A DNA stretch of 11,922 nt, taken from NCBI GenBank assembly GCA_045125655.1, contig JBGVNP010000222.1, positions 1 through 11,922 on the forward strand, read 5' to 3'. The translations under genes and the position numbers were made by a program. The notes beneath the pieces were generated by a model that had not been told where the DNA came from, did no database searches, and worked only from the letters and a program-made list of their open reading frames with translations. The DNA comes from RGIG4608 sp045125655 (GTDB lineage Bacteria > Bacillota > Clostridia > Oscillospirales > CAG-272). Below are positions 4,550 to 10,220 of the stretch, piece by piece; positions within the stretch are counted from its first letter, which is position 1; each line of letters opens with the position of its first letter.

Positions 4550-4605
4550 ATTTGATGCCTATTTGTTTCCTATTTTTTGCCTATTTTTTCTTCCATTTTT
4601 CTTCA
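4550..4605 (+). repeat. 11-bp tandem repeats, cluster D
   Basis: There are five T-rich units with near-exact 11-bp period: ATTTGATGCCT (4550-4560), ATTTGTTTCCT (4561-4571), ATTTTTTGCCT (4572-4582), a 12-bp unit (4583-4594) and ATTTTTCTTCA (4595-4605). They are diverged but share phase and polarity with the other clusters. Confidence 0.55.
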
Positions 4606-4639
4606 TAGCAAAACACATCAAATCAGATCTAAAAGGATA

Positions 4640-4669
4640 GAAAAAACAAGGGCACGTTTTATGCCCTTG
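4640..4669 (-). terminator. Terminator of the replication operon
   Basis: CAAGGGCA (4647-4654) pairs with TGCCCTTG (4662-4669). On the minus strand the stem is followed by six T. It lies just past the zinc-domain gene and so ends the leftward regulator-replication operon. Confidence 0.85.
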
Positions 4670-4678
4670 CTTTCGTTA

Positions 4679-4912
4679 TTAATTTCGATTTTTGTGCCGG
4701 AACAAGTATTCATCTCTGATACGGTTTCTCTCTTCGGCAAGCTCGCATTTGCATTTGATAGGAATGCCCTCTCTATCAAACCAATAAAGCCTTTTGCGTT
4801 TGGGAGCATTGCATATCGCACAATAGGGAATACCGTTGACATAATAAGGTTTAGCCTCTCTTTGAGGCATATTCCTCATTTTTTCAATCAATGCCTCAAT
4901 AGATAATTGCAT
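4679..4912 (-). CDS. Stand-alone zinc-binding domain paralogous to helicase-loader N-terminus (77 aa)
   Basis: ATG 4912 (minus) follows GGAGAGGG. The protein has Cys31-x2-Cys34 and Cys54-x-Cys56, exactly the positions of the four Cys in the 272-aa helicase loader just upstream. The surroundings also align: YYVNGIPYC against DYVVDGILYC, NAPKRKRL against NTPKQKKL, and CKCE followed by a charged helix ending in a D(E/C)(Y/C)L segment. It stops where the loader would continue into its AAA+ domain. It is therefore a duplicate of the zinc domain only, with its own RBS, 25 bp after the loader gene and just before the operon terminator. Possibly it competes for the loader's partner (initiator or DnaB) and so tunes replication. 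It could also be a truncated duplicate gene that is still translated. Confidence 0.75.
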   Translation of the reverse strand: MQLSIEALIEKMRNMPQREAKPYYVNGIPYCAICNAPKRKRLYWFDREGIPIKCKCELAEERNRIRDEYLFRHKNRN

Positions 4913-4937
4913 TTATCCCTCTCCGCTCGTGAAGATA

Positions 4938-5756
4938 TTAGTTTTTCTTAATCCCCAATATCTCCGCATACTTGTGATACGAGTTCTTGAGATTGCCCTC
5001 TCGTCTATCGTTCCCCTTGCATTCAAAAGGGATGCACATTTCATACAAACGGCTATAAATCCTCTGATGACTAACATCTGCAGGGTTTTTTATTTCGTTT
5101 GCGGTAAGATTGGTGGTGATAATCGTCGGCTTTTTTGCCTTGTATCTGCCATCAATTACAGTATGTACTATTTCCTGCATATACTCTGATTGCCTTTCAA
5201 CCGCCAAATCGTCGATTATTACAAGGTCATAAGAGTTTATTTTGTCAAGAAATTCATCCTTTTTGCCATACGTTCCCTCTAAAGCTCTTGTTATTGCAGG
5301 AAAGCTCGTTACATAACAGTATTTGCCTTTATCTATTAAAGCATTTGCGATACATAGAGAAGCATACGTTTTGCCTCTTCCGACATTACCGTATATCAAA
5401 AGCCCTTTGCCGTCTGCTTTGAATTCTTCAAAGTTATCCACAAATTTCTTTGCTATCTCTATTATTTCGGGATTGCTACCGTCATCGTTGGCAAAATTGC
5501 ATTTGTGCATAGATTTGTCGGGCAAACAATCATCTCTAATTCTTTGTATGCGTTCTCTTTGCTTCTCGGCTTCAATCTCGGCTTCTTCGCACTTGCACAT
5601 AATAGTTACGATTTGTCCGCCCCAAAAGTCTAATTTTTTCTGCTTAGGAGTGTTGCATTTATGACAGTAAAGGATGCCATCAACAACATAATCTCCTGCT
5701 TCCGTTGTGTCGATAGAGTTAGATTTATTAACTAACTGTTCAATATACTCTTTCAT
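4938..5756 (-). CDS. DnaC/DnaI-like AAA+ replicative helicase loader
   Basis: ATG 5756 (minus) follows AAGGAGGG. An N-terminal zinc module (Cys31, Cys34, Cys54, Cys56) and a charged helix (about 57-78) lead to an AAA+ ATPase domain (about 95-272). This domain has Walker A GNVGRGKT (123-130), Walker B LVIIDDL (178-184), sensor-1 ITTNL with Asn216, and candidate Arg-finger residues in HQRIYSRLYEM (about 230-240). At 272 residues it has the usual size of phage and plasmid DnaC/DnaI-type loaders, which deliver the host DnaB helicase onto single-stranded origin DNA. The gene lies 18 bp after the initiator gene, the classic initiator-loader pair of phages. Together they mean the element can start its own replication after excision using the host replisome. 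Confidence 0.9.
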   Translation of the reverse strand: MKEYIEQLVNKSNSIDTTEAGDYVVDGILYCHKCNTPKQKKLDFWGGQIVTIMCKCEEAEIEAEKQRERIQRIRDDCLPDKSMHKCNFANDDGSNPEIIEIAKKFVDNFEEFKADGKGLLIYGNVGRGKTYASLCIANALIDKGKYCYVTSFPAITRALEGTYGKKDEFLDKINSYDLVIIDDLAVERQSEYMQEIVHTVIDGRYKAKKPTIITTNLTANEIKNPADVSHQRIYSRLYEMCIPFECKGNDRREGNLKNSYHKYAEILGIKKN

Positions 5757-5774
5757 TTAGCCCTCCTTGTGTGT

Positions 5775-6461
5775 TTATAATATGCCATCAAGCTCACTTG
5801 CTTTGTTTATGGTGGGAATGGTAGAGGATTGTGTTTGATATTCATCGTTCCACCCCTCTCCTGCAAACCAAGAAGAGCCGTTTTTGATGTATTTTGCCTC
5901 TCTTTTGAGGGCTTGAATTTCTGCGTTGTAATTATTTATCCCTCTCTCGACGGTTTCATAATCAACGGGATTGCTAACACGAGTGCGAGCTTTGATGTAG
6001 GATAGAAAAGCATTCTTTTTGCCACTTTTACGAGGATATTTTTCCCATAGGGCTTCAAATTCTTCTCGATACATTGTTGCATCTTTAGATGCAATGGCAA
6101 TTTTATCTTTACTTAACTTATCTTTACTTAACTTAAGTGTACTACCCCCTATACTACCCTCTATACTACCCCCTATGCTACCCATAGCATTATTGCTCTC
6201 TTGTGCCGATGCTTTATGTCCGCCTCGTTGTCCGTTAAGCCGATTGACAATGTGTGGAACGATTAGGTCGGTATATGTATCTAATATTGGGTTATCTTCG
6301 TGAGAGGGAATTGGAGAGTTTCCTTTGCTATCTTGATAATCGTATAATTCCCAAAATACTTTGTGAAAATCTTCGGGTGATAGCTTTCTCATAGCTTTTG
6401 CCCACGATTTATCAAAAAGAAATCCTTTATCCAATGAATAACCTTTGGAATTATTACCCAT
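5775..6461 (-). CDS. Phage-type replication initiator / replisome organiser (228 aa)
   Basis: ATG 6461 (minus) starts 2 nt after the stop of the excisionase-like gene; its RBS (GAGAGGG) lies inside that gene, so the two are translationally coupled. Residues 1-80 resemble a DUF6291-type N-terminal domain (LFDKSWAKAMRKLSPEDF, LIVPHIVNRLNGQRGG). Residues 90-122 are a low-complexity linker with GGS repeats and a doubled LSKDK. Residues 130-207 resemble the C-terminal domain of phage replisome organisers (FEALWEKYPRKSGKK, then NGSSWFAGEGWNDEY), which recruits the helicase loader. The linker DNA is a set of tandem repeats, so the origin may lie within the gene, as in the lambda O gene. The next gene encodes the loader. 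Domain names are from motif memory; the replication role is well supported by context. Confidence 0.8.
   Translation of the reverse strand: MGNNSKGYSLDKGFLFDKSWAKAMRKLSPEDFHKVFWELYDYQDSKGNSPIPSHEDNPILDTYTDLIVPHIVNRLNGQRGGHKASAQESNNAMGSIGGSIEGSIGGSTLKLSKDKLSKDKIAIASKDATMYREEFEALWEKYPRKSGKKNAFLSYIKARTRVSNPVDYETVERGINNYNAEIQALKREAKYIKNGSSWFAGEGWNDEYQTQSSTIPTINKASELDGIL
6103..6186. repeat. Iteron-like tandem repeats inside the initiator gene
   Basis: The 15-bp unit TTATCTTTACTTAAC occurs twice head to tail (6103-6117, 6118-6132). A 12-bp unit follows four times: GTACTACCCCCT, ATACTACCCTCT, ATACTACCCCCT, ATGCTACCCATA (6139-6186). They encode the flexible linker (LSKDK; GGSI) but are conserved at DNA level beyond what the peptide requires. 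Initiators often bind iterons lying in their own gene. Confidence 0.6.
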
Positions 6462-6463
6462 AG

Positions 6464-6646
6464 CTATCTCGCCGCCCTCTCTTCAAGCCATCTTTCAAGG
6501 CTTTTAATAGGGATAATCAACCGCCTCTCTGATACACGGATTGCAGGGAAGCCCTGCTCGTGCGTTAATTGATAAGCTACGGAACGAGATATGCCTAACA
6601 TTGATGCCATTTCTTCAACCGAAACGGTCATTTTGTCCTTTGTCAT
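6464..6646 (-). CDS. Excisionase-like / AlpA-like HTH protein (60 aa)
   Basis: ATG 6646 (minus; MTKDKMTVSVEEM) follows GAGGAGG at 8 nt. The longer upstream frame lacks such a site. The sequence SVEEMASMLGISRSVAYQLTHEQGFPAIRVSERRLIIPIKSLERWLEERAA is split into helix-turn-helix (about 9-27), a wing with FPAIRVSERRLI, and a final helix SLERWLEE. This is the winged-helix plan of the HTH_17 family, typical of recombination directionality factors and AlpA-type activators. In a tyrosine-integrase element the expected role is to bind the att arms and favour excision, and possibly to activate the leftward operon. It overlaps the ribosome-binding region of the initiator gene and follows the small XRE gene by a few bases. 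Confidence 0.8.
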   Translation of the reverse strand: MTKDKMTVSVEEMASMLGISRSVAYQLTHEQGFPAIRVSERRLIIPIKSLERWLEERAAR

Positions 6647-6650
6647 ACAA

Positions 6651-6839
6651 TTACACCTCCTCGTTGTTATCCATCTTCTCGATGATTTGCATAATCTTTG
6701 CTTTCTCTTCTTCGGGAAGCTCTTTGCGGAGCTTTCGTGAGAAATTCTCATCTCTCATACCCATTGCTTCCGCAACCTGCCATTGTTTTAAGCCCTTTGC
6801 TCCCATAAATCTTCTAATTTCTTCATTTGCTCTTGCCAT
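6651..6839 (-). CDS. Small XRE-type DNA-binding protein (62 aa), first gene of the leftward operon
   Basis: ATG 6839 (minus; MARANEEIRR) follows AAAGGAGG; an upstream ATG in frame lacks an RBS. The protein is a single HTH domain: helix 1 NEEIRRFMGAKGL, then KQWQVAEAMGM as helix 2 and the turn, and RDENFSRKLRKEL as the recognition helix. A short acidic tail follows. It is the first gene after the consensus leftward promoter and faces the 275-aa XRE repressor across the operator. That makes it the Cro-like or Str-like partner of a two-state switch. Its last codons overlap the ribosome binding site of the excisionase-like gene. The regulatory role is inferred from position. Confidence 0.75.
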   Translation of the reverse strand: MARANEEIRRFMGAKGLKQWQVAEAMGMRDENFSRKLRKELPEEEKAKIMQIIEKMDNNEEV

Positions 6840-6868
6840 AGTTTCCTCCTTTTTTGTGATTTTTAGTA

Positions 6869-6897
6869 TTGACAAATGATTTTGAGTGTGTTATAAT
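6869..6897 (+). promoter_or_regulatory. Consensus rightward promoter (repressor-integrase)
   Basis: Perfect TTGACA (6869-6874), a 17-bp spacer and perfect TATAAT (6892-6897). It starts the transcript for the XRE repressor and integrase and crosses the facing leftward transcript. Confidence 0.9.
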
Positions 6898-6905
6898 TCT
6901 CTTGT

Positions 6906-6930
6906 GAGATAAAAAAGTTGTTTTTATCTC
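6906..6930. promoter_or_regulatory. Palindromic operator between divergent promoters
   Basis: GAGATAAAAA (6906-6915) is an exact inverted repeat of TTTTTATCTC (6921-6930) around AGTTG. It lies between the -10 boxes of the two promoters, where a single dimer could control both. It is the likely site for the XRE repressor or the small XRE protein. Confidence 0.75.
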
Positions 6931-6938
6931 TTGAGAAA

Positions 6939-6967
6939 ATTATATAGTGCATTTTGTGTATTGTCAA
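6939..6967 (-). promoter_or_regulatory. Consensus leftward promoter (regulator-replication operon)
   Basis: Minus-strand TTGACA (complement of 6962-6967), a 17-bp spacer and TATAAT (complement of 6939-6944), both perfect. The two facing promoters overlap in reach: each transcript runs through the other's start region. Confidence 0.9.
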
Positions 6968-7011
6968 TATGATACGCAAAAGATATTTTTAGAAAAATTA
7001 TGGAGGGGAAA

Positions 7012-7839
7012 ATGAGTCAAAATTATTCTTCGTACAATATTAAGTTTTATAAAAGGTCATACGATTTGATTAAGACATTGGGTGATGTAACACAAAAAAC
7101 TATTGCAGAGTATGTGGGAGTCGGACAATCAAAAATAAATGATATCTTACAGTTTGAATGTAATCCTCAAGGATATGCAAACAAAGAGCCTAAAGCCGAA
7201 ACAGTTGTCAAAATTGCAAAGGCATTCAATGTAAGCACCGATTATCTTCTTGGATTTACGGATTATAAGACAACCGATAGAGCAACAAAGGAGCTTTGTA
7301 ATACTTTGGGATTGTCTGAAGAGGCAATCGACATATTGTCGGCTAATCCTAATTCTGCGTTGGCAAAAGAATTTAGAGGCACTTGGGCTAATGAAATGGT
7401 TGAAAGAACGAAAAAAAACAATGAGAGTAGCATAGATGAGCTTGTTGAGAAAGAAACAATGTTTATCGCAGAAACGGTGTCTGATAATGTTGCTCCGGTT
7501 ATCAATTGGCTAATAAATGATTATGTTGAAGATTTTATTAGATCATTATATGATGACGATGATTTTATAAATCATTCATTTATTGCATTATTTAAGGAAT
7601 ATATAGAGGGTATTGATGCGGAAAAATGTGAAATCATAGACATTTCTGACGATAATATCAATTCAAAAACGCAACAATTTTCAATTGCTAATAGCCATAT
7701 TTATGCAATATGTAAAGACGGAAGTTATATGCATAGCCATCAAAATATAAAATCTCTACTCATTGACTCCCGAATAGGAGAAATTAATGCAAGACTATAC
7801 AATCTAAAATACAAAAAAATGTCGAAAGAAAGAGGGTGA
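7012..7839 (+). CDS. XRE-family repressor, Stl/CI-like (275 aa)
   Basis: ATG 7012 is chosen over ATG 7000 because GGAGGGG lies between them at the right distance. Residues about 15-82 form an HTH domain (YDLIKTLGDVTQKTIAEYVGVGQSKI split as helix, turn and recognition helix) with the usual family ending FNVSTDYLLGFTDY. A TTDRATKELCNTLGLSEEAIDIL-type segment follows, common after XRE domains in Clostridia. The C-terminal 170 residues (helical, acidic, with DYVEDFIRSLYDDDDF) are unfamiliar. No LexA-type Ser/Lys protease motif is evident, so RecA-driven self-cleavage is not expected. In PICIs the comparable Stl repressors are long XRE proteins released by binding a helper-phage protein, which this C-terminal part could do. 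It is cotranscribed with the integrase, 4 nt away. Confidence 0.85.
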   Translation: MSQNYSSYNIKFYKRSYDLIKTLGDVTQKTIAEYVGVGQSKINDILQFECNPQGYANKEPKAETVVKIAKAFNVSTDYLLGFTDYKTTDRATKELCNTLGLSEEAIDILSANPNSALAKEFRGTWANEMVERTKKNNESSIDELVEKETMFIAETVSDNVAPVINWLINDYVEDFIRSLYDDDDFINHSFIALFKEYIEGIDAEKCEIIDISDDNINSKTQQFSIANSHIYAICKDGSYMHSHQNIKSLLIDSRIGEINARLYNLKYKKMSKERG

Positions 7840-7843
7840 AAGA

Positions 7844-8983
7844 ATGAAACGTAATGCCAAAGGTAACGGAACGGTTAGGCAAAGAGCAGACGGTACTTGG
7901 GAAGCCCGGTGCATTATCAACGGCAAACGCAAGAGCTTTTATGCGGATAGGCAATCAGATGTCCTTAAGAAAATGCGTGAGGCAATGAAAATGCAGGATG
8001 ACGGAATTGTGTTTGAGCCTACACGAGTTACAATAGCGCAATGGCTTGATTTGTGGCTTGAGGAGTACGTTAAGCCCTCAAATAAGCCCCTCTCTTATAG
8101 CACATATAAGAGCCGTGTTGAAACGCATATTAAGAAACATCTCGGCAAGATTAAGTTAACCGCCTTAAATTCAACACAAGTACAATCTTTCTATAACCAC
8201 CTTTTGAGAGTGGATGCCCTCTCTCCTAAAACAATCAAGAACGTTCACGGTATTCTTCACAAAGCTCTCGATCAAGCAATGAAATTGCGATATATTGGCT
8301 TTAATCCGTGCGATGCTTGTATATTGCCCCGAATGGAGAAAAAAGAAATTAAGCCACTCAATGAAACGGAGATTAAGGAGTTCTTAAGGCTTATAAACGA
8401 TGGTGAGCCTCTTAAGGATCTATTTACCGTTGCATTATTCACAGGTATGCGAGAGGGAGAGATTTGCGGATTGTCCTGGAGTGGTGTTGATTTCAAGCAG
8501 GGAACGATTACTGTAAAGCAACAATTATGCCGTGAAAAAGAAAAAGGCGGTAAGCATTACATAGCTACCACCAAAAATAGTAAGGTTAGAACATTGACCG
8601 TTGCGCCATTCGTTATGGATATTCTCCACAAGGTAAGAAAAGAGCAAATTAAGAATAGATTGCTTGTAGGAACGGATTGGCAGAACGAGTTTGATTTAGT
8701 ATTTACTAACGAGCTTGGACATTTCATTGTGCCATACACCGCAAATAAACGATTTAAGAGGATTGCAACCAAATTAGGCAGACCTGATGCAAGATTTCAC
8801 GATTTGCGACATACCTATGCGGTGACATCATTACAAGAGGGTGACGATGTTAAAACTGTGCAAGAAAATCTCGGTCACGCAACCGCAAGTTTTACTCTTG
8901 ATGTATACGGACACGTTTCTGAAAAGATGAAGCAGGAAAGTGCCAAAAGAATGCAATCATATTTTGACAAAATTAATGCGTAA
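7844..8983 (+). CDS. int: Tyrosine integrase targeting tRNA-Ser
   Basis: This 379-residue protein has the standard three-part plan. Residues 5-50 are an arm-binding AP2-like domain (NGTVRQRADGTWEAR). Residues 60-155 are a SAM-like core-binding domain (TIAQWLDLWLEEYV, STYKSRVETHI). Residues 170-379 are the catalytic domain. The expected catalytic residues are present: Arg203 (TGMREGE), a Lys in the KNSKVRT turn (about 245-248), His319 and Arg322 (HDLRH), His345 (NLGH) and the nucleophile Tyr355 (LDVYGH). The enzyme should therefore be active. ATG 7844 begins 4 nt after the repressor stop, with AGAGGG inside the end of that gene. The gene ends 112 bp from attR and the tRNA it targets, and candidate arm-type repeats follow its stop codon directly. 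Confidence 0.97.
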   Translation: MKRNAKGNGTVRQRADGTWEARCIINGKRKSFYADRQSDVLKKMREAMKMQDDGIVFEPTRVTIAQWLDLWLEEYVKPSNKPLSYSTYKSRVETHIKKHLGKIKLTALNSTQVQSFYNHLLRVDALSPKTIKNVHGILHKALDQAMKLRYIGFNPCDACILPRMEKKEIKPLNETEIKEFLRLINDGEPLKDLFTVALFTGMREGEICGLSWSGVDFKQGTITVKQQLCREKEKGGKHYIATTKNSKVRTLTVAPFVMDILHKVRKEQIKNRLLVGTDWQNEFDLVFTNELGHFIVPYTANKRFKRIATKLGRPDARFHDLRHTYAVTSLQEGDDVKTVQENLGHATASFTLDVYGHVSEKMKQESAKRMQSYFDKINA

Positions 8984-8990
8984 AAATTCT

Positions 8991-9012
8991 ATAAGGGGTA
9001 AAATAAGGGGTA
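8991..9012 (+). repeat. Integrase arm-type repeats, right pair
   Basis: ATAAGGGGTA occurs at 8991-9000 and 9003-9012, in the same orientation as the left cluster at 2606-2660. They lie 84 bp inside attR. Confidence 0.6.
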
Positions 9013-9036
9013 AAAACCGATTTTGCCCCCTATTTT
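9007..9036 (+). terminator. Terminator of integrase
   Basis: GGGGTAAAA (9007-9015) pairs with TTTTGCCCC (9021-9029, one GT), then CTATTTTTT. It shares bases with the second arm-type repeat, so integrase binding and termination overlap. Confidence 0.6.
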
Positions 9037-9042
9037 TTGAAA

Positions 9043-9090
9043 TAAAAAAAGCCCTAAAGCCCTTGATATATAAGGATTTTAGGGTTTTTT
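9043..9090. terminator. Element-borne terminator facing tRNA-Ser
   Basis: An imperfect long hairpin (AAAAAGCCCTAAAG.. with ..TTTTAGGGTTTTTT) has T-runs on both strands. On the minus strand it directly follows the tRNA-Ser 3' end, so it replaces the terminator separated from the tRNA by integration. It contains the element-end repeat TTGATATATAAGG (9063-9075). Confidence 0.6.
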
Positions 9091-9095
9091 AATGA

Positions 9096-9119
9096 TTGGC
9101 GGAGAAGGAGAGATTTGAA
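9096..9119. repeat. Right attachment site (attR) within tRNA-Ser
   Basis: This is the 24-bp partner of attL (2473-2496) and forms the 3' end of the intact tRNA-Ser gene. The element supplies these bases, so the tRNA stays functional after integration. Confidence 0.9.
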
Positions 9120-9189
9120 CTCTCGCGCCGGTTATGTCCGACCTACACCCTTAGCAGGGGCGCCTCTTCGGCCTCTTGAGTACTTCTCC
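9097..9189 (-). tRNA. tRNA-Ser (GCU anticodon)
   Basis: The minus strand folds as a 93-nt class II tRNA. The acceptor stem GGAGAAG pairs with CTTCTCC, followed by discriminator G and encoded CCA. The D-arm is CTC..GAG. The anticodon stem CGCCC/GGGTG has loop CTGCTAA (anticodon GCT, read as GCU). A long variable arm follows, then T-arm GAGAG-TTCAAAT-CTCTC. It decodes AGC and AGU serine codons. It has its own consensus promoter, and its 3' end is the integration site of the element to its left. Confidence 0.95.
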
Positions 9190-9234
9190 AAAATACCCGT
9201 GTGAACTGCCGCTTGCATCCGTTCACGCCCAATA

Positions 9235-9263
9235 ATTATATACAATTTTCGGTCATTTGTCAA
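9235..9263 (-). promoter_or_regulatory. Promoter of tRNA-Ser
   Basis: Minus-strand TTGACA (complement of 9258-9263), a 17-bp spacer and TATAAT (complement of 9235-9240). The short leader before the tRNA holds an inverted repeat GTGAAC/GTTCAC (9201-9206, 9221-9226). Confidence 0.85.
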
Positions 9264-9373
9264 TAGCTTTTTACTAAATAATTGATTTTTTTATTATTTT
9301 ATTTATGCAGTGATTGATTTTTCTTTGAAAATGTGTTATTATAATTAAGCATCGTCGTTTTCGGAGGATTTTT

Positions 9374-10081
9374 ATGAGAAGAATAAGACTTGTGTCACTG
9401 TTTATGGTTATGCTCATGCTTTTGGTTACGCTTTCTGCGTGCCATTGTGAGCCATCAAGCGAAGAGTGGCATCTATATAGTTACGTCAAAAAAACACAGT
9501 TCATTGGTGGAGTGGAGCGCAATATGGGTTTTTCAACCGCTTCGGTAGCTTATCCTTTCTGTAATGCGGATTTTAACAAAACAAAAATATCATTTTCTTC
9601 GGGCAATGTCCATTTCAGCACATGGGAAGGCGAAGCTCTTGAAGGAACTTACACCTATGAGCACATCGGCAATTACACGAGGGTATATATGAGCTTTAGC
9701 AACGGAGAGACGGCTGAAGGTGATGCTATGAAGGGATTTTGGGGCGAGAGCAGACTTGTTTTCAAATTCCGTGACGTACAATACACCTTTTCAGACAACA
9801 AAATTGAGGCGAAGCAGACTCTTGAAGAAATCGTTAAGACAGTTAAGGATGGAAAAACTAAGGTGCTTCATCCCGCTACTGTAAGCAAGACCGAGGGTGG
9901 ATATAACGTTCGTTTTAGTGAGATTGTAAGTTATTTTGCCGCAGAGGATACTGCAGTTTACGCCATCAAGATTGCGTCGGACGGTAGCTATAGCGTGCTT
10001 GAGGAAATTCTTGAGGGGGAAGTGCTTTCCACCTATAATGAAGATGCAAATTATGTAGTTCTCTATTACGTTGAAAAATAA
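9374..10081 (+). CDS. Secreted lipoprotein of unknown function (235 aa)
   Basis: ATG 9374 follows CGGAGGA at 6 nt. The N-terminus is a lipoprotein signal: basic MRRIR, hydrophobic core to about residue 19, lipobox LSAC with the lipidated Cys23. The mature protein should be anchored on the outer face of the membrane. The rest is rich in predicted beta-strands (TRVYMSFSNGETAEG, YTFSDNKIEA, GGYNVRFSEIVSYF), suggesting a lipocalin-like or beta-sandwich fold. I do not recognise a family. A TATAAT box lies at 9340-9345 without a clear -35. A terminator follows directly, so it is a single-gene transcript. Confidence 0.85.
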   Translation: MRRIRLVSLFMVMLMLLVTLSACHCEPSSEEWHLYSYVKKTQFIGGVERNMGFSTASVAYPFCNADFNKTKISFSSGNVHFSTWEGEALEGTYTYEHIGNYTRVYMSFSNGETAEGDAMKGFWGESRLVFKFRDVQYTFSDNKIEAKQTLEEIVKTVKDGKTKVLHPATVSKTEGGYNVRFSEIVSYFAAEDTAVYAIKIASDGSYSVLEEILEGEVLSTYNEDANYVVLYYVEK

Positions 10082-10086
10082 AATTT

Positions 10087-10115
10087 AAAGCCGAGGTGTG
10101 TCTCGGCTTTTATTT
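10087..10115 (+). terminator. Terminator after lipoprotein gene
   Basis: AAAGCCGAG (10087-10095) pairs with CTCGGCTTT (10102-10110), followed by a T-rich tail. It is 6 bp past the stop. Confidence 0.85.
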
Positions 10116-10139
10116 TGCGAACGTGTTCAAAAATAAATC

Positions 10140-10168
10140 TTGCATTTATATTTATTTTATGGTAAAAT
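10140..10168 (+). promoter_or_regulatory. Promoter of GtrA-family gene
   Basis: TTGCAT (10140-10145), a 17-bp spacer and TAAAAT (10163-10168), about 50 bp before ATG 10221. Confidence 0.55.
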
Positions 10169-10220
10169 ATACACGATATTTGTAATAAATATCCATTATT
10201 TTGAAAGAACGGAGAATTTT

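Larger units (their letters stand above)
2473..9119. mobile_element. tRNA-Ser-integrated element, PICI-like satellite or integrative plasmid
   Basis: The segment between the 24-bp direct repeats is a self-consistent mobile element of about 6.6 kb. It has a tyrosine integrase next to the tRNA, an XRE repressor, divergent promoters with an operator, an excisionase-like protein, a replication initiator and helicase loader, an origin-like noncoding region, and a separate arm with an RHH regulator and two small genes. The order matches known PICIs (int-stl, divergent regulator/xis/rep, ori, accessory genes). No capsid, tail, terminase, relaxase or type IV secretion gene is present. A satellite lifestyle is an inference; a decayed prophage replication module or an integrative plasmid would look similar. 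The integrase carries all expected catalytic residues and the att sites are perfect repeats, so the element could still be mobile. Confidence 0.85.

Noticed and set aside
5434..5442. DnaA box TTATCCACA as an origin signal
   Set aside because: A single copy inside the coding sequence of the helicase loader; no cluster or AT-rich unwinding region beside it.
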